Shown: positions 23,192 through 31,943, counted from the stretch's first letter. The stretch: 55,085 nt of DNA from Lachnospiraceae bacterium (GCA_029225065.1 JAQXVT010000022.1:1-55085); one strand, 5' to 3'. Numbers and translations are program-made. Notes: generated from the sequence alone by a model not told the origin.

Positions 23192-23539
23192 TTAATGCCC
23201 GCCCGCTTTGCTGTCAATCCCTATCTGACCATCCCGCCTCTTTCCAGTTACAATATTTTTCCCTCGATATGCCCGATATCCGCCAACCACACTTTTCACC
23301 TGATATCCTTTTCCTGCCAGACGGCGCGCCACCTCCAGGCTGAACCCTCCGCGGCCACAATACAAAACCAGCATCCGGTCTTTTCCAGGACGCAGCCCCA
23401 TCAGTTCCTGCGGCGGCACATTTAAGGCTCCTGCGATATGCCCCGCCTCATATTCTTCCTCTATTCTCAAATCCACGATCAATACAAGCGGATCGTAAAC
23501 GTACTGATCCAGTTCTTTTGCCGGAATTGTCTCCAGCAT
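23192..23539 (-). CDS. Rhodanese-like domain protein
   Basis: A 115-aa single rhodanese domain. It shows the LIVDLRIEEEYEAGHIAGALNVP-type N-terminal signature (positions about 20-42) and an active-site loop around the cysteine in LYCGRGGFS. Rhodaneses transfer sulfane sulfur through that cysteine; stand-alone short ones serve varied sulfur-trafficking roles. The last 15 residues are basic. The start is ATG at 23539 behind GGAGG with nine bases spacing; a GTG three codons earlier overlaps the ribosome-binding site. It lies 81 bp upstream of the yfcE operon. Confidence 0.88.
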   Translation of the reverse strand: MLETIPAKELDQYVYDPLVLIVDLRIEEEYEAGHIAGALNVPPQELMGLRPGKDRMLVLYCGRGGFSLEVARRLAGKGYQVKSVVGGYRAYRGKNIVTGKRRDGQIGIDSKAGGH

Positions 23540-23756
23540 CGCTTCCACCCTCCAATCGCCTGCGTCTCTGCTGTATCATATGTAGAAAACCGCAGAACGT
23601 GTTGCTCTCATTTTTTATTTCATCCAGTCAGAGTTTTCCGCAACTTATCAAACATGGTCTGATTCGTCCCAAACGGCATATCCAGATCCGGCATTCACAA
23701 TCTTTTTTCGCTTTTTGCAGCACTTGACTTTATTCAGCCTAATGAAAAGCTGTGCA

Positions 23757-23786
23757 GAAACAGGCCGGGAATTTTCTTCCCGGCCC
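23757..23786 (-). terminator. Terminator of the small hydrophilic protein gene
   Basis: Minus strand GGCCGGGAA-GAAAA-TTCCCGGCC followed by TGTTTCTG, 15 bp past the stop codon. The stem is strong and the T-tract weak. Between here and the rhodanese gene (23540-23756) I see only a 24-codon frame at 23620-23694 without a ribosome-binding site. Confidence 0.7.
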
Positions 23787-23800
23787 ATCTGCATTCACTC

Positions 23801-23995
23801 CTAATATTCGTCTTTTTCACTTCCGTACGAGTCATGACAGTCTTCTTCATACTCGGACTGCTCGTTTCTCGCACTGCGTGCTTTCGTATTTTCCGCATTT
23901 TTGTATGCAGCCTTATTTTCATACTGCATTCCGGATACATCTTCTCTCTTGGACTTTGCATTTGATGCCTTTGAATTCGTCGTATTTTTTGCCAT
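23801..23995 (-). CDS. Small hydrophilic protein of unknown function
   Basis: A 64-aa protein starting MAKNTTNSKASNAKSKRED and ending in an acidic DCHDSYGSEKDEY tail. It has no hydrophobic segment and is rich in N, S, A, K and E, so it is probably disordered. I do not recognise the family. The start is ATG at 23995, set by AGGAGG eight bases upstream; the frame is open 12 codons further but without a site. Upstream lies a sequence resembling a forespore sigma-F/sigma-G promoter, which would suggest a spore-associated protein. Its composition is reminiscent of small acid-soluble spore proteins, but no SASP signature motif is present. Confidence 0.7.
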   Translation of the reverse strand: MAKNTTNSKASNAKSKREDVSGMQYENKAAYKNAENTKARSARNEQSEYEEDCHDSYGSEKDEY

Positions 23996-24084
23996 TTTCA
24001 CAGCCTCCTGCAGATTATTGCACTGCCGCACAGACAGCGCCGCAGATACCGGAAACCCTGCATTTCAACGGCTTCTGCATTCTC

Positions 24085-24113
24085 TAGTATGCCGATAAAA
24101 TTATAAAATATGT
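24085..24113 (-). promoter_or_regulatory. Possible sigma-F/sigma-G-type promoter
   Basis: Minus strand ACATA, 17 bp, CATACTA. The -10 matches the sigma-G consensus CATnnTA and the -35 matches G[C/A]ATA in four of five positions. It lies about 85 bp upstream of the small protein gene and next to the divergent promoter of the candidate sRNA. Confidence 0.3.
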
Positions 24114-24114
24114 A

Positions 24115-24143
24115 TTGCAATTTTCTGGAAACTGTATTATAAT
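24115..24143 (+). promoter_or_regulatory. Promoter of candidate sRNA
   Basis: TTGCAA, 17 bp, TATAAT on the plus strand. No ORF follows before a terminator 100 bp downstream. Confidence 0.7.
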
Positions 24144-24149
24144 TTGACT

Positions 24150-24254
24150 TGTAAAAAACTTACCCTTCAAAACATTTTTTACAAACCCCTTATTAATTAT
24201 TTATACTCCCCTCGAAGCGGTCGACAGCTCCCCTGTCGATCGCTTCATTTTTTA
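24150..24254 (+). ncRNA. Candidate C-rich small regulatory RNA
   Basis: A complete transcription unit of about 105 nt. It opens right after a sigma-A promoter with an 8-bp hairpin, GTAAAAAA (24151-24158) with TTTTTTAC (24175-24182), whose loop contains ACCCTTC. A single-stranded stretch with CCCCTT (24186-24191) and TCCCCTC (24207-24213) follows. It ends in a 14-bp terminator stem, 24214-24227 with 24233-24246, loop CTCCC, then ATTTTTTA. No start codon with a ribosome-binding site is present. C-rich loops and tails complementary to Shine-Dalgarno sequences are the hallmark of RsaE/RoxS-like sRNAs; homology to any named family is not shown here. Confidence 0.6.
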
Positions 24255-24269
24255 CTTTGTAATTTCTCA

Positions 24270-24311
24270 GAATAAAAAAGACAGCAGGATGATTGTCTCC
24301 GGCTGTCTTTT
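24270..24311 (-). terminator. Terminator of the beta-galactoside operon
   Basis: Minus strand AAAAGACAGC (24311-24302) pairs with GCTGTCTTTT (24285-24276) and runs into TTATT, about 80 bp after the GH35 stop codon. Confidence 0.8.
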
Positions 24312-24392
24312 CTGTCTTATCTACCAGGCGAATAAATGCAAATCCGCCGCCTGTCATTTTCCAATATTCACAGAGCGTAGATCTCTCCAGAT

Positions 24393-26978
24393 TTAGTTCA
24401 CTCCGCTCTTATATCGCTTCACTGTGATACGTTCTACCTTTGCATCCTCCCCGATAGCCTGACACCATATCTTGACTGGTACATTTTGTAGCCATTCACC
24501 AAGTACCAATGCCGTATCCACCGTACCGCCGCCAACCACCGGTGTGTCTTTCTCGGAAAAATAGATTCTTCCCATCACATGGTTCCCTGCATAAACAGTA
24601 AATTTCACATTTTTTCCAGTAAAAAACAACTTCAGATCCTCACCAGCGGCCGCATCTGCTTTCACCTCAAGCATTTTATTTTCGCCCTCTGAAAGCACAA
24701 GCGGAAGACGCGTTCCGGTTTTCTCTCCCCGTTTTGGAAGCACTGTTCCATACGAACACTTCTGTATTTTCCTTCCAGCAAAAAGTGTGACATTCCCCAT
24801 CTCATCTGTATAGTATCTCCTATACACATACAGTGTAATCTCCAACTCACCTTGCCCCGCATAGGCGGAAAGATCCACATATGGATCATCCTTTACTACA
24901 CTGGCTGCCTTCTGATTGTTGACATATACTGTGATCATACATTCTGCCTTTTCAAAATGAAGAAACAGCCCGTCCTCTCCCTCCGGTGAACAGATCGTGC
25001 GATTAATCAGCGTCACCAGCGGCGAAACAGCACGGTTGTAACCGTCTGCATTCATGATGGCGTTGTATGGCGAATGGCGAAAATAGCAGGTCTGCCGCGG
25101 CATTTCATCCGTTTCATATCCGCGCCAGTCATTCGTCAGATCTTCTGTGCGAGTGATCTGCAGTAACGTCTCTATTCCTTTTAAAGAACCCATGCGAAGG
25201 CTTTTTACACGGATATCATCAAAATTGGCGTGTCCCCAGATCTCCGTCATTATCTGAAGATGTCCTGCTTCAAAATTTCGGACTGCTGTGCTACAGTTCG
25301 CATAAAAAATCTCACTTTTTTCTTTCTGGGTTATCGTGACAATATCCGCAAGACCAGACAAAAGGTATGCTCCCTTTTCCGGAAGCTCTGTCTCATATCT
25401 TCCGATGCCGCGATACTGTCCAAAATACTCCATCGGAGCGATCTGCCCCTTCTCATGTTTTTCTGTTTCCAGTTTACAGTCATAAACGGAAGTCCGCACA
25501 CCAGGTACTATTTCTTCCTGCTCTCCTGGCAGCACAGCAAGCGGTGGAAGGAACGGCAGGCCGTGCTCAGACACATAATCATAACGACCAAAGCAAAACA
25601 GCAGACGACCTTTCTGCACTTTTCGTCCGTTTTCCGGTTCTCCGATACAGATCGTATCACTCACTCCATTTTCCTCAACCACAAGAACTGCATTACCGTT
25701 TCCGTAAAGCCATATGACAGTGTTCCCATCTTCCTTGTAAACAGAAGCCAGCTCATAATTTGAAAAACGAATCTTCGCTGTCTCCGTAATTTTTACATTC
25801 ACCGGCAGCAGCTTCGTCTCACAGCGGTCCATACAGAGTTCATATGTCTCACCGTCTAATAAAAGTCCCACTGTCTGCTTTTCTCCGAGATTCGATACAT
25901 CGAGCAGACTGCCCAGATCAGTCTTTAGTTCCGGCACAACCTCATTGACACACGCACCGAAAATCACGGCGTTGCTTTTCTCCGGCTTTCCAGCTCCGAT
26001 CGCTGTTCCAAATGTATACAACAAACCTGCAAACAGTCTTGCCTTTAAAATTGCCTCATCATAATTTCCAGCCGAACCGATCATAGACTTAAAATCATAA
26101 TCCGTCGCCATGATCGCTACCGGCTTATCCTTCGGTCCCCAGTTCGTAATTCCGGTATAAAAATCCATTGTCGTTCCGGATGTCTGATTGTACGGTCCAA
26201 GCAGCTTCGCTCCGCACGCTAAAAGCCGCTTCAGGAAATCATGCTCCCGGTTTGTCTCCGTAATCATAAACGGCATCCTGCGAAGTGCAACGGCCTCATT
26301 TAAATGCAGTGCTCTCTGCTCCAGTCCTTTAAAATCTCCTGATGAATAAACATTAAATGCAGAGTATAATCCCTCCGTAAGGCCTCCACTTTTTACAATA
26401 TCATCCTGCCCGCAGCAGTAAAACAGTGGAATTTCCATTCCGAAAGACTCTGCCATTTTTTTGAGCTTTCCCATATATGTAACCGGGCTTTTGCAGTCAT
26501 AAAAGTCCAGTTCGTTTTCAATCTGCATGCAGATAATACTGCCCTGCTTTGTGATCTGATATCGATCAAGAATTGGCAGAATATGGGAATACCAGGTATA
26601 CATTGCCTTCAAAAATGTCGGTTCATCCTGTCTCACTGGAATTCCATCCACGTAAAGCCATGACGGAATCCCGCCACCATCCCATTCTGAGCAGATGTAT
26701 GGACCCGGTCTTGCAATCACGAACAGGTCATTTTCTTTTGCAAGCTTTAAAAAACGCTCCACATCACGATTATCCTCAAACGTCCACTTTCCTGGTGATA
26801 TCTCATGGTAATTCCACGGAAAATAAACATCGATTGCATTATACCCAGCCGCTTTTAAAAGTTTCATTCTCTGTTCCCAGCGCTCATTCGGAATCCGGAA
26901 ATAAAATAAGGAAGATGCCAGAATCACCCGACAGCTCCCATTGATCCAGATTCCATTTTCATTCAATTCTATCTTCAT
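24393..26978 (-). CDS. GH35 beta-galactosidase
   Basis: An 861-aa glycoside hydrolase family 35 enzyme, predicted to release terminal beta-linked galactose. The TIM barrel (about 1-320) shows WNYHEISPGKWTFE, RPGPYICSEWDGGGIPSWL, QIENE (putative acid/base Glu156) and MITETNREH (putative nucleophile Glu241). Beta-sandwich domains with jelly-roll character fill the rest. There is no signal peptide, so it should act in the cytoplasm on imported oligosaccharide. The start follows GGAGGTATTT. Last gene of the operon: DUF5597 enzyme, two permeases, binding protein, GH35. Confidence 0.88.
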   Translation of the reverse strand: MKIELNENGIWINGSCRVILASSLFYFRIPNERWEQRMKLLKAAGYNAIDVYFPWNYHEISPGKWTFEDNRDVERFLKLAKENDLFVIARPGPYICSEWDGGGIPSWLYVDGIPVRQDEPTFLKAMYTWYSHILPILDRYQITKQGSIICMQIENELDFYDCKSPVTYMGKLKKMAESFGMEIPLFYCCGQDDIVKSGGLTEGLYSAFNVYSSGDFKGLEQRALHLNEAVALRRMPFMITETNREHDFLKRLLACGAKLLGPYNQTSGTTMDFYTGITNWGPKDKPVAIMATDYDFKSMIGSAGNYDEAILKARLFAGLLYTFGTAIGAGKPEKSNAVIFGACVNEVVPELKTDLGSLLDVSNLGEKQTVGLLLDGETYELCMDRCETKLLPVNVKITETAKIRFSNYELASVYKEDGNTVIWLYGNGNAVLVVEENGVSDTICIGEPENGRKVQKGRLLFCFGRYDYVSEHGLPFLPPLAVLPGEQEEIVPGVRTSVYDCKLETEKHEKGQIAPMEYFGQYRGIGRYETELPEKGAYLLSGLADIVTITQKEKSEIFYANCSTAVRNFEAGHLQIMTEIWGHANFDDIRVKSLRMGSLKGIETLLQITRTEDLTNDWRGYETDEMPRQTCYFRHSPYNAIMNADGYNRAVSPLVTLINRTICSPEGEDGLFLHFEKAECMITVYVNNQKAASVVKDDPYVDLSAYAGQGELEITLYVYRRYYTDEMGNVTLFAGRKIQKCSYGTVLPKRGEKTGTRLPLVLSEGENKMLEVKADAAAGEDLKLFFTGKNVKFTVYAGNHVMGRIYFSEKDTPVVGGGTVDTALVLGEWLQNVPVKIWCQAIGEDAKVERITVKRYKSGVN

Positions 26979-27055
26979 AAATACCTCCGCCCATCTTTTT
27001 TTGTTTTACTGACCCCTTGCTTTTCCAGCTTCGATCAGCAAGCAGCAGAAATTTT

Positions 27056-27086
27056 ATCCAGAGAGCGGCTCTTCCGCCCCCTGGAT
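27056..27086 (-). other. Intercistronic hairpin after the binding-protein gene
   Basis: A perfect 13-bp stem with two G.U pairs, ATCCAGGGGGCGG with CCGCTCTCTGGAT on the minus strand, loop AAGAG, without a following T-tract. It lies in the 159-bp gap between the binding protein and GH35 genes and could stabilise the upstream mRNA end. Confidence 0.5.
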
Positions 27087-27137
27087 ACTACAAACTGGTA
27101 AAATCCGTCAATTTCTTTTATTGTATCTGATTTTTCT

Positions 27138-28394
27138 TTACTGTGCAATGTTATCAAACGCTGTATCGAGATCATTCAGTAGCGCATCCACATCAAACTC
27201 ATCACCCATGCATGCATTCATGATTGTCTCAAATACGATATCCTGATGCTCAGAATCCAGTCTCGTAAGCCCTGCTTCGCTGAACGACTGCTCTGACGGA
27301 TAATTCATTATCTCAGCCAGTGCCGGGAGCATATCATAATCACCTGCCACAGACGGCATCTGGTGCGCTTCCTCTGCATAAACCTTCATAGAATCCTGCG
27401 AATATATCAGGTTGTAAAGATTGCGTGCCGCTTCTTTTGTCGCCTCGTCCTCAAAATTGTAAAGTACCAGCTGCTGTCCCGGCTCCTTGATCATCAGCGC
27501 TTCTTCTGGATTTTCGCTTACCGGCATCGGAAATACACCGATGTTGATATCCGGATTATAAGATGTAATACCATCTACCGCCCAAGAGCCATGAACGCAC
27601 ATCGCTGCCTCTCCATTTGCCATCAGCTGCTGTGCAGAATCCCAGGAAGTACCAAATGCATCATCATTCCAGTATTCATGAAGTGACCACGTGGTTTCCA
27701 TCTGTGTCTTAAAGCTCTCAGAATCTGCAAATTTCTCGCTGCGGTCCATCAACTTTGCCCAGAAATCACCATCATCATGCCAGCACACTTCGTCGTAAAG
27801 TGCACGCGGATAGCAGCTAAATGCCCACGCCTCTGCAAACGGAGTTGCAAATGGGGTCACACCGTTTTCTTTCAGTGTATCACATATCTGTCTTAATTCC
27901 GAAAGCGTTTTCGGCTCCTCCAGACCGTACTGTTCAAAAATATCTACATTGTAAAATACACCATAGCCAGAAAGTTCAATCGGAATACCAAGCTGCTTTC
28001 CGTCTACCATACCCTCCTTCAAAAGATCTGCGTCCACATTATTCAGACATTCAAAATCGCTCAGATCAGCAAGATAACCTGATTCATTGTAAATTGCCAA
28101 ATCCGCGTTACTTGCAAGGTCAAAGATCGCCGGAGCGTCATCCGATGCCAGCTTCGTCTGCAAGATCGTTTTATGACTATCTGCATCTACGGTCTCAATG
28201 TTTAGAATAACATTGTCGTACTTCGCCTCAAATTGCTCTTTCACGCTCTGAATCCACGCCTGCTTTCCAGCCTCTGCATAATGGTTCAGCCAAGTCAGAG
28301 TGATCGTGTCACCAGAATCTCCAGCTGCCATCACTGTTCCGCTCATTGATGCAACCATTGCCGCCATCATCATAACCACTGTCGCTTTTTTCAT
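27138..28394 (-). CDS. ABC transporter sugar-binding protein
   Basis: A 418-aa family 1 extracellular solute-binding protein. An N-terminal signal peptide (about 1-24, ending TVMAAG) is followed by the typical ITLTWLNHYAE opening and the CVHGSWAVDGI segment of the second lobe. There is no cysteine at the cleavage site, so it is not a standard lipoprotein, which is unusual for a one-membrane bacterium. It probably presents a beta-galactoside oligosaccharide to the two permeases encoded just upstream. No ATPase gene is in the operon; a shared MsmK-type ATPase elsewhere is the usual solution. Start behind TAAGGAGGAAAACAAC. Confidence 0.9.
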   Translation of the reverse strand: MKKATVVMMMAAMVASMSGTVMAAGDSGDTITLTWLNHYAEAGKQAWIQSVKEQFEAKYDNVILNIETVDADSHKTILQTKLASDDAPAIFDLASNADLAIYNESGYLADLSDFECLNNVDADLLKEGMVDGKQLGIPIELSGYGVFYNVDIFEQYGLEEPKTLSELRQICDTLKENGVTPFATPFAEAWAFSCYPRALYDEVCWHDDGDFWAKLMDRSEKFADSESFKTQMETTWSLHEYWNDDAFGTSWDSAQQLMANGEAAMCVHGSWAVDGITSYNPDINIGVFPMPVSENPEEALMIKEPGQQLVLYNFEDEATKEAARNLYNLIYSQDSMKVYAEEAHQMPSVAGDYDMLPALAEIMNYPSEQSFSEAGLTRLDSEHQDIVFETIMNACMGDEFDVDALLNDLDTAFDNIAQ

Positions 28395-28523
28395 GTTGTT
28401 TTCCTCCTTAGATGATAGATAATTTTATATTGTCTCCCTGCCAGACAGTCATTCCGTTTTCCTTTTGTACGAAACATCTGCACAGAGACAGATTTCATAG
28501 AGAACCTGCTAATAGGTCGAATT

Positions 28524-29363
28524 TCATGTTTTCACTGCTCCCACGGTAATTCCATTTACAATATATTTCTGCATAAACACAAAGCAGAGTACTACTGGAA
28601 TCATTGAGAGAATTGCAGCCGCAAAAGCCATCCCGTAATCGGCTGTATACTGTCCGAAAAAATAAAACTGCTTGATTGTAATTGTCCGAACTGCTTCTTT
28701 CTGGAGAAGAATCACAGAAATATTAAAATCATTCCACAGCCACATCACATGCAGCGATGCGACTGTTGCCGAAATCGGCTTCAAAAGCGGAAATGTAATC
28801 AGCCAGAAGCTTTTGAACTCACTGCATCCGTCCATATACGCTGATTCTTCGATCTCTCTTGGAATTGATTTGACAAAACCAACGTATAAAAACGATGCAT
28901 ATGCAATACTCGTTCCAACCAACATCAGCACCATGCCAGGCAAAAAATTCAACATCTTCAAGGTTTTGTAAATCTTGTATACCGGAATCATCAGGATCTG
29001 AAACGGAATCATCAGTGACGCAAGATACAGTTTATCCAACACGCGGAATGCCCGCTTCTCCTTTGCATACCGTGCCACCGCATAGCCGCTCATCGAAGAG
29101 CACAGCACAATCAGTACCACCGACGGCAATACAACAAGTGCCGTGTTTTTTAACGAATGTACAAAATCGCTTCGTATCATCGCTTCACTGTAATTTTTCA
29201 GATAAAGCGCTTTCGGAAGACCAATGACCGATTTTGCCAGTTCCGGCTTACTTTTAAAGGAAGTCAGAACAGCAAGACCGATTGGCAGTATAAAAACTGC
29301 CATAGCCAGAAATACCAGAAGCAGGTAAACGATTGTCCAGACACTTATTTTTCGTTTTCTCAT
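28524..29363 (-). CDS. ABC sugar permease, MalG type
   Basis: A 279-aa inner-membrane permease with six predicted transmembrane segments. The ATPase-contact EAA loop is EIEESAYMDGCSEFKSFWLI (about residues 180-199). The C-terminus ends GITVGAVKT, typical of MalG-type CUT1 permeases. Its start overlaps the stop codon of the MalF-type gene by four bases, so the two are translationally coupled. Second permease of the beta-galactoside importer. Confidence 0.92.
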   Translation of the reverse strand: MRKRKISVWTIVYLLLVFLAMAVFILPIGLAVLTSFKSKPELAKSVIGLPKALYLKNYSEAMIRSDFVHSLKNTALVVLPSVVLIVLCSSMSGYAVARYAKEKRAFRVLDKLYLASLMIPFQILMIPVYKIYKTLKMLNFLPGMVLMLVGTSIAYASFLYVGFVKSIPREIEESAYMDGCSEFKSFWLITFPLLKPISATVASLHVMWLWNDFNISVILLQKEAVRTITIKQFYFFGQYTADYGMAFAAAILSMIPVVLCFVFMQKYIVNGITVGAVKT

Positions 29364-30211
29364 AGTTCAACCTCTCTTTTCCGAAAGAAAGAGGACACCA
29401 GCAGTCCTACCACAATCAGGACAAGCGCAAACAGCAATGATACAGCCTGACCATACCCCGCTTTGTAGTATTTGTACAGATTTTCAAATACGTAAATCGA
29501 TACTGTCCGTGAAGAACCGCCTGGACCGCCGGAAGTCGCTGACAATGTTGTGGCAAACTCCTTGAGCCACGAGGTCAGTGTAAGCGTAACACACACAGAA
29601 AACGACGGCATGAGCAGCGGCAGCGTAATTTTGAAAAAGCGCTGTGAGCCAGAGGCACCGTCCACAGTTGCCGCCTCATACAGTTCCGCTGGAATGTTTT
29701 TCAGACCCGAGAGATAAATCAGCATATTCGTACCGGCCGTATTCCATACGCCGATAATTACGATGCCTAGGATAACGTACTTTGAACTTCCGAGAATGTT
29801 TTTCCAGCCAAATACCTTCGGAAAAAATTCATGATACAGAAACTTCCACAAAAATGCAGTCAGTACCGAGCTTAAGCACACCGGAATAAAAAATGCCACC
29901 CTTGCTACAGTATTCAGCTTTTGATATTTCCCATTTACAAACATTGCCAGAGCAAGTGGAACTACGTTTCCGAGGATTGTGCCAATTACTGCAAATTTCA
30001 AGGTATTAAGGAATGGACCGCGGACGCGGATATCTTGAAAGATCGCCTGAAAATTTTTCAACCCAACGAAATTGTATTTTATTCCTACACCGTCCCAGTC
30101 CGTGAATGCTATATGGAATCCCATGCAGAATGGGATCAGCATTGCAAATGCAAAGAAACAAAATCCCGGAAGTACGAACAGATATTTTGAAATACTTCTT
30201 TTCTTTCTCAT
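29360..30211 (-). CDS. ABC sugar permease, MalF type
   Basis: A 283-aa permease with about six transmembrane helices, starting MRKKRSISKYLFVLPGF. The EAA loop is AELYEAATVDGASGSQRFFK. It pairs with the MalG-type protein to form the membrane channel of a CUT1 importer. The start is ATG at 30211 because AAGGAG sits just upstream; an ATG seven codons earlier has no such site and would overlap the upstream gene by 8 bp. Confidence 0.92.
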   Translation of the reverse strand: MRKKRSISKYLFVLPGFCFFAFAMLIPFCMGFHIAFTDWDGVGIKYNFVGLKNFQAIFQDIRVRGPFLNTLKFAVIGTILGNVVPLALAMFVNGKYQKLNTVARVAFFIPVCLSSVLTAFLWKFLYHEFFPKVFGWKNILGSSKYVILGIVIIGVWNTAGTNMLIYLSGLKNIPAELYEAATVDGASGSQRFFKITLPLLMPSFSVCVTLTLTSWLKEFATTLSATSGGPGGSSRTVSIYVFENLYKYYKAGYGQAVSLLFALVLIVVGLLVSSFFRKREVEL

Positions 30212-30224
30212 ACCACTCCTTCTT

Positions 30225-31814
30225 TCATACATCCAGCAGCACGCGTACTACTCCGACATCGCTTGAAACCCATAATCCCATGTCACACTCATCTCCAGTG
30301 CGTTCCCTGTCCGCTACAAAAACGCCTTTTTCATCAAAATGTCCTTCTTCAACACTCAGATACGGCCCATTGTTTGCATTCAGCCCTTTCGTCCCGCGCA
30401 GAACAGAAGCCCTCTTTGTCGCAGTCTGTTTTGGAAACAGAACCAGTTTAAAACCCTCGCCGGCCAGATAAAGCTCCGACTCCTGTGCCGTTATAATCAG
30501 TCCCTTGCCACGATATTTTTTATATTTTTCATCCTCATGGCAATTATCCAGATGAATATACGGTTCATCCGGTATCCTGTCCAGAAAATAAACTCTTCCG
30601 TACATCGTCCCAAGATCCAGAAACATAGAATCTGCATACTCCTGCTGCACAACACTACGAATCTTTCCGGTTCCCCGATACTGCTCCAAAAGTGGTTTTA
30701 CCGAAGACAGGATCTGTGTCGTCCGGCGATACGCCTCTCCAGCCGGTGTTAGTGCTCCCTGCTCATCAACTGTCGCATCAATTGCAAACACATGAATTCC
30801 GGTAAGACCAAAATACTCAATTGCCTCAAAAACATACAGGGAATTAATCTCATCCGCATGCGATTCCGGAATATACAGTGGATTATCTTCTCTCGCATAA
30901 GCTCTGCAAACCTCCAAATACGTTTTCTGGTCATCAAAATAAATATCAGGACAGATACAGTCGATATCTGGCGCAAACTCTTTCCAAATACCAAGCACAA
31001 GGCTCGTCGCTCCACCACATGGGTAATCCACACCCGGCACACGGTTCTGTGTCTCCATCACCCATACATTCACATACAGTGGAATGTCAAAGCATTGTTT
31101 TCCCGCTATTGCAACCTGCTCAATATACTTTGCAAAATAATAGGCAGAAAAAAATTCCTCAGCTTGAATTCCAAAGAAATCACGCCAACTTCCGCTGCTG
31201 ACTGCTCCGGCCTCCTGCCACTTTGTTGTCACAGCTGTATCTTTTTTTTCAAAAACAAATTTAGAAAGCTCCTCCGGGATTTCTTCTTCAAACAGTCGGT
31301 TTGCCATGCCAGAATAATCTCTCGGCGCAGCATGAATTCCCGGCTCATTCTCAACCTGAATCGCCAATACACAGTTATTTTTGTCATACTTTTTTACATG
31401 GCGCAAAAGAGCCGAAAATGCTTTGGCATCTGCCGCGCAACTTTCTTTTGAAAACGGAGACAACACCATTGACTCATTTCCAAGTGCATCGATCACTCGC
31501 CAAAAGCGCTCACGATCCTTTTTTACCCAGCCAGGCACGTAATGAGAAGCTCCGTTCTTCCATGTGCCAAACCATAAGAGCGTCAGCTTCAAGCCATTTC
31601 TCACCGCTCCGTCAATGATGTAATCAACCTGGCTGTAATCAAACGTATTTTCTTCCGGCTCCAGCCTGTTCCAATAAACCGGGAAAGCCGCCGTATTCAT
31701 TTCATACCTTTTGATGATAGAAAATGCCCGATCGATCGCCTCCCTGTCACGCGAACTGCTGTTGTTCACCTGGCCACCGATCGTAAAAAAATTCAATCTT
31801 TCTTTCTGAAACAT
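30225..31814 (-). CDS. GH35-like beta-galactosidase with DUF5597 domain
   Basis: A 529-aa enzyme. The barrel carries FPVYWNRLEPEENTFDYSQ, LLWFGTWKNG, YVPGWVKKD, the acid/base motif QVENE (residues 153-157) and a probable nucleophile in YIPESHAD. The last ~130 residues correspond to the DUF5597 region. This layout is that of Cellvibrio Bgl35A, a beta-galactosidase acting on galactosylated xyloglucan oligosaccharides. The substrate here is not proven. There is no signal peptide. Start at ATG 31814: an ATG ten codons upstream lies inside an operator and lacks a ribosome-binding site. First gene of the operon. Confidence 0.82.
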   Translation of the reverse strand: MFQKERLNFFTIGGQVNNSSSRDREAIDRAFSIIKRYEMNTAAFPVYWNRLEPEENTFDYSQVDYIIDGAVRNGLKLTLLWFGTWKNGASHYVPGWVKKDRERFWRVIDALGNESMVLSPFSKESCAADAKAFSALLRHVKKYDKNNCVLAIQVENEPGIHAAPRDYSGMANRLFEEEIPEELSKFVFEKKDTAVTTKWQEAGAVSSGSWRDFFGIQAEEFFSAYYFAKYIEQVAIAGKQCFDIPLYVNVWVMETQNRVPGVDYPCGGATSLVLGIWKEFAPDIDCICPDIYFDDQKTYLEVCRAYAREDNPLYIPESHADEINSLYVFEAIEYFGLTGIHVFAIDATVDEQGALTPAGEAYRRTTQILSSVKPLLEQYRGTGKIRSVVQQEYADSMFLDLGTMYGRVYFLDRIPDEPYIHLDNCHEDEKYKKYRGKGLIITAQESELYLAGEGFKLVLFPKQTATKRASVLRGTKGLNANNGPYLSVEEGHFDEKGVFVADRERTGDECDMGLWVSSDVGVVRVLLDV

Positions 31815-31828
31815 AGCACCGCCCTTTC

Positions 31829-31844
31829 TTGCAATCGTTTTCAT
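31829..31844 (-). promoter_or_regulatory. Downstream cre/LacI-type operator
   Basis: Minus strand ATGAAAACGATTGCAA fits the cre consensus WTGNAANCGNWNNCA at all defined positions. It lies just before the first gene and 97 bp (centre to centre) from the promoter operator. Confidence 0.6.
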
Positions 31845-31925
31845 AATTATTTTTTAAATATGCAGTAAAATAAACGGCTTATTCACTGCATTTCTATGTC
31901 TTTTTTAATTGCTTTTTCTTTTATT

Positions 31926-31941
31926 TTGCAATCGTTTACAA
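31926..31941 (-). promoter_or_regulatory. Promoter-proximal cre/LacI-type operator
   Basis: Minus strand TTGTAAACGATTGCAA matches the strict cre form TGTAANCGNTTNCA exactly. It starts three bases after the -10 hexamer and covers the transcription start, so a bound LacI-family protein would block transcription. CcpA or either of the two neighbouring LacI proteins could use it. Confidence 0.7.
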
Positions 31942-31943
31942 AA

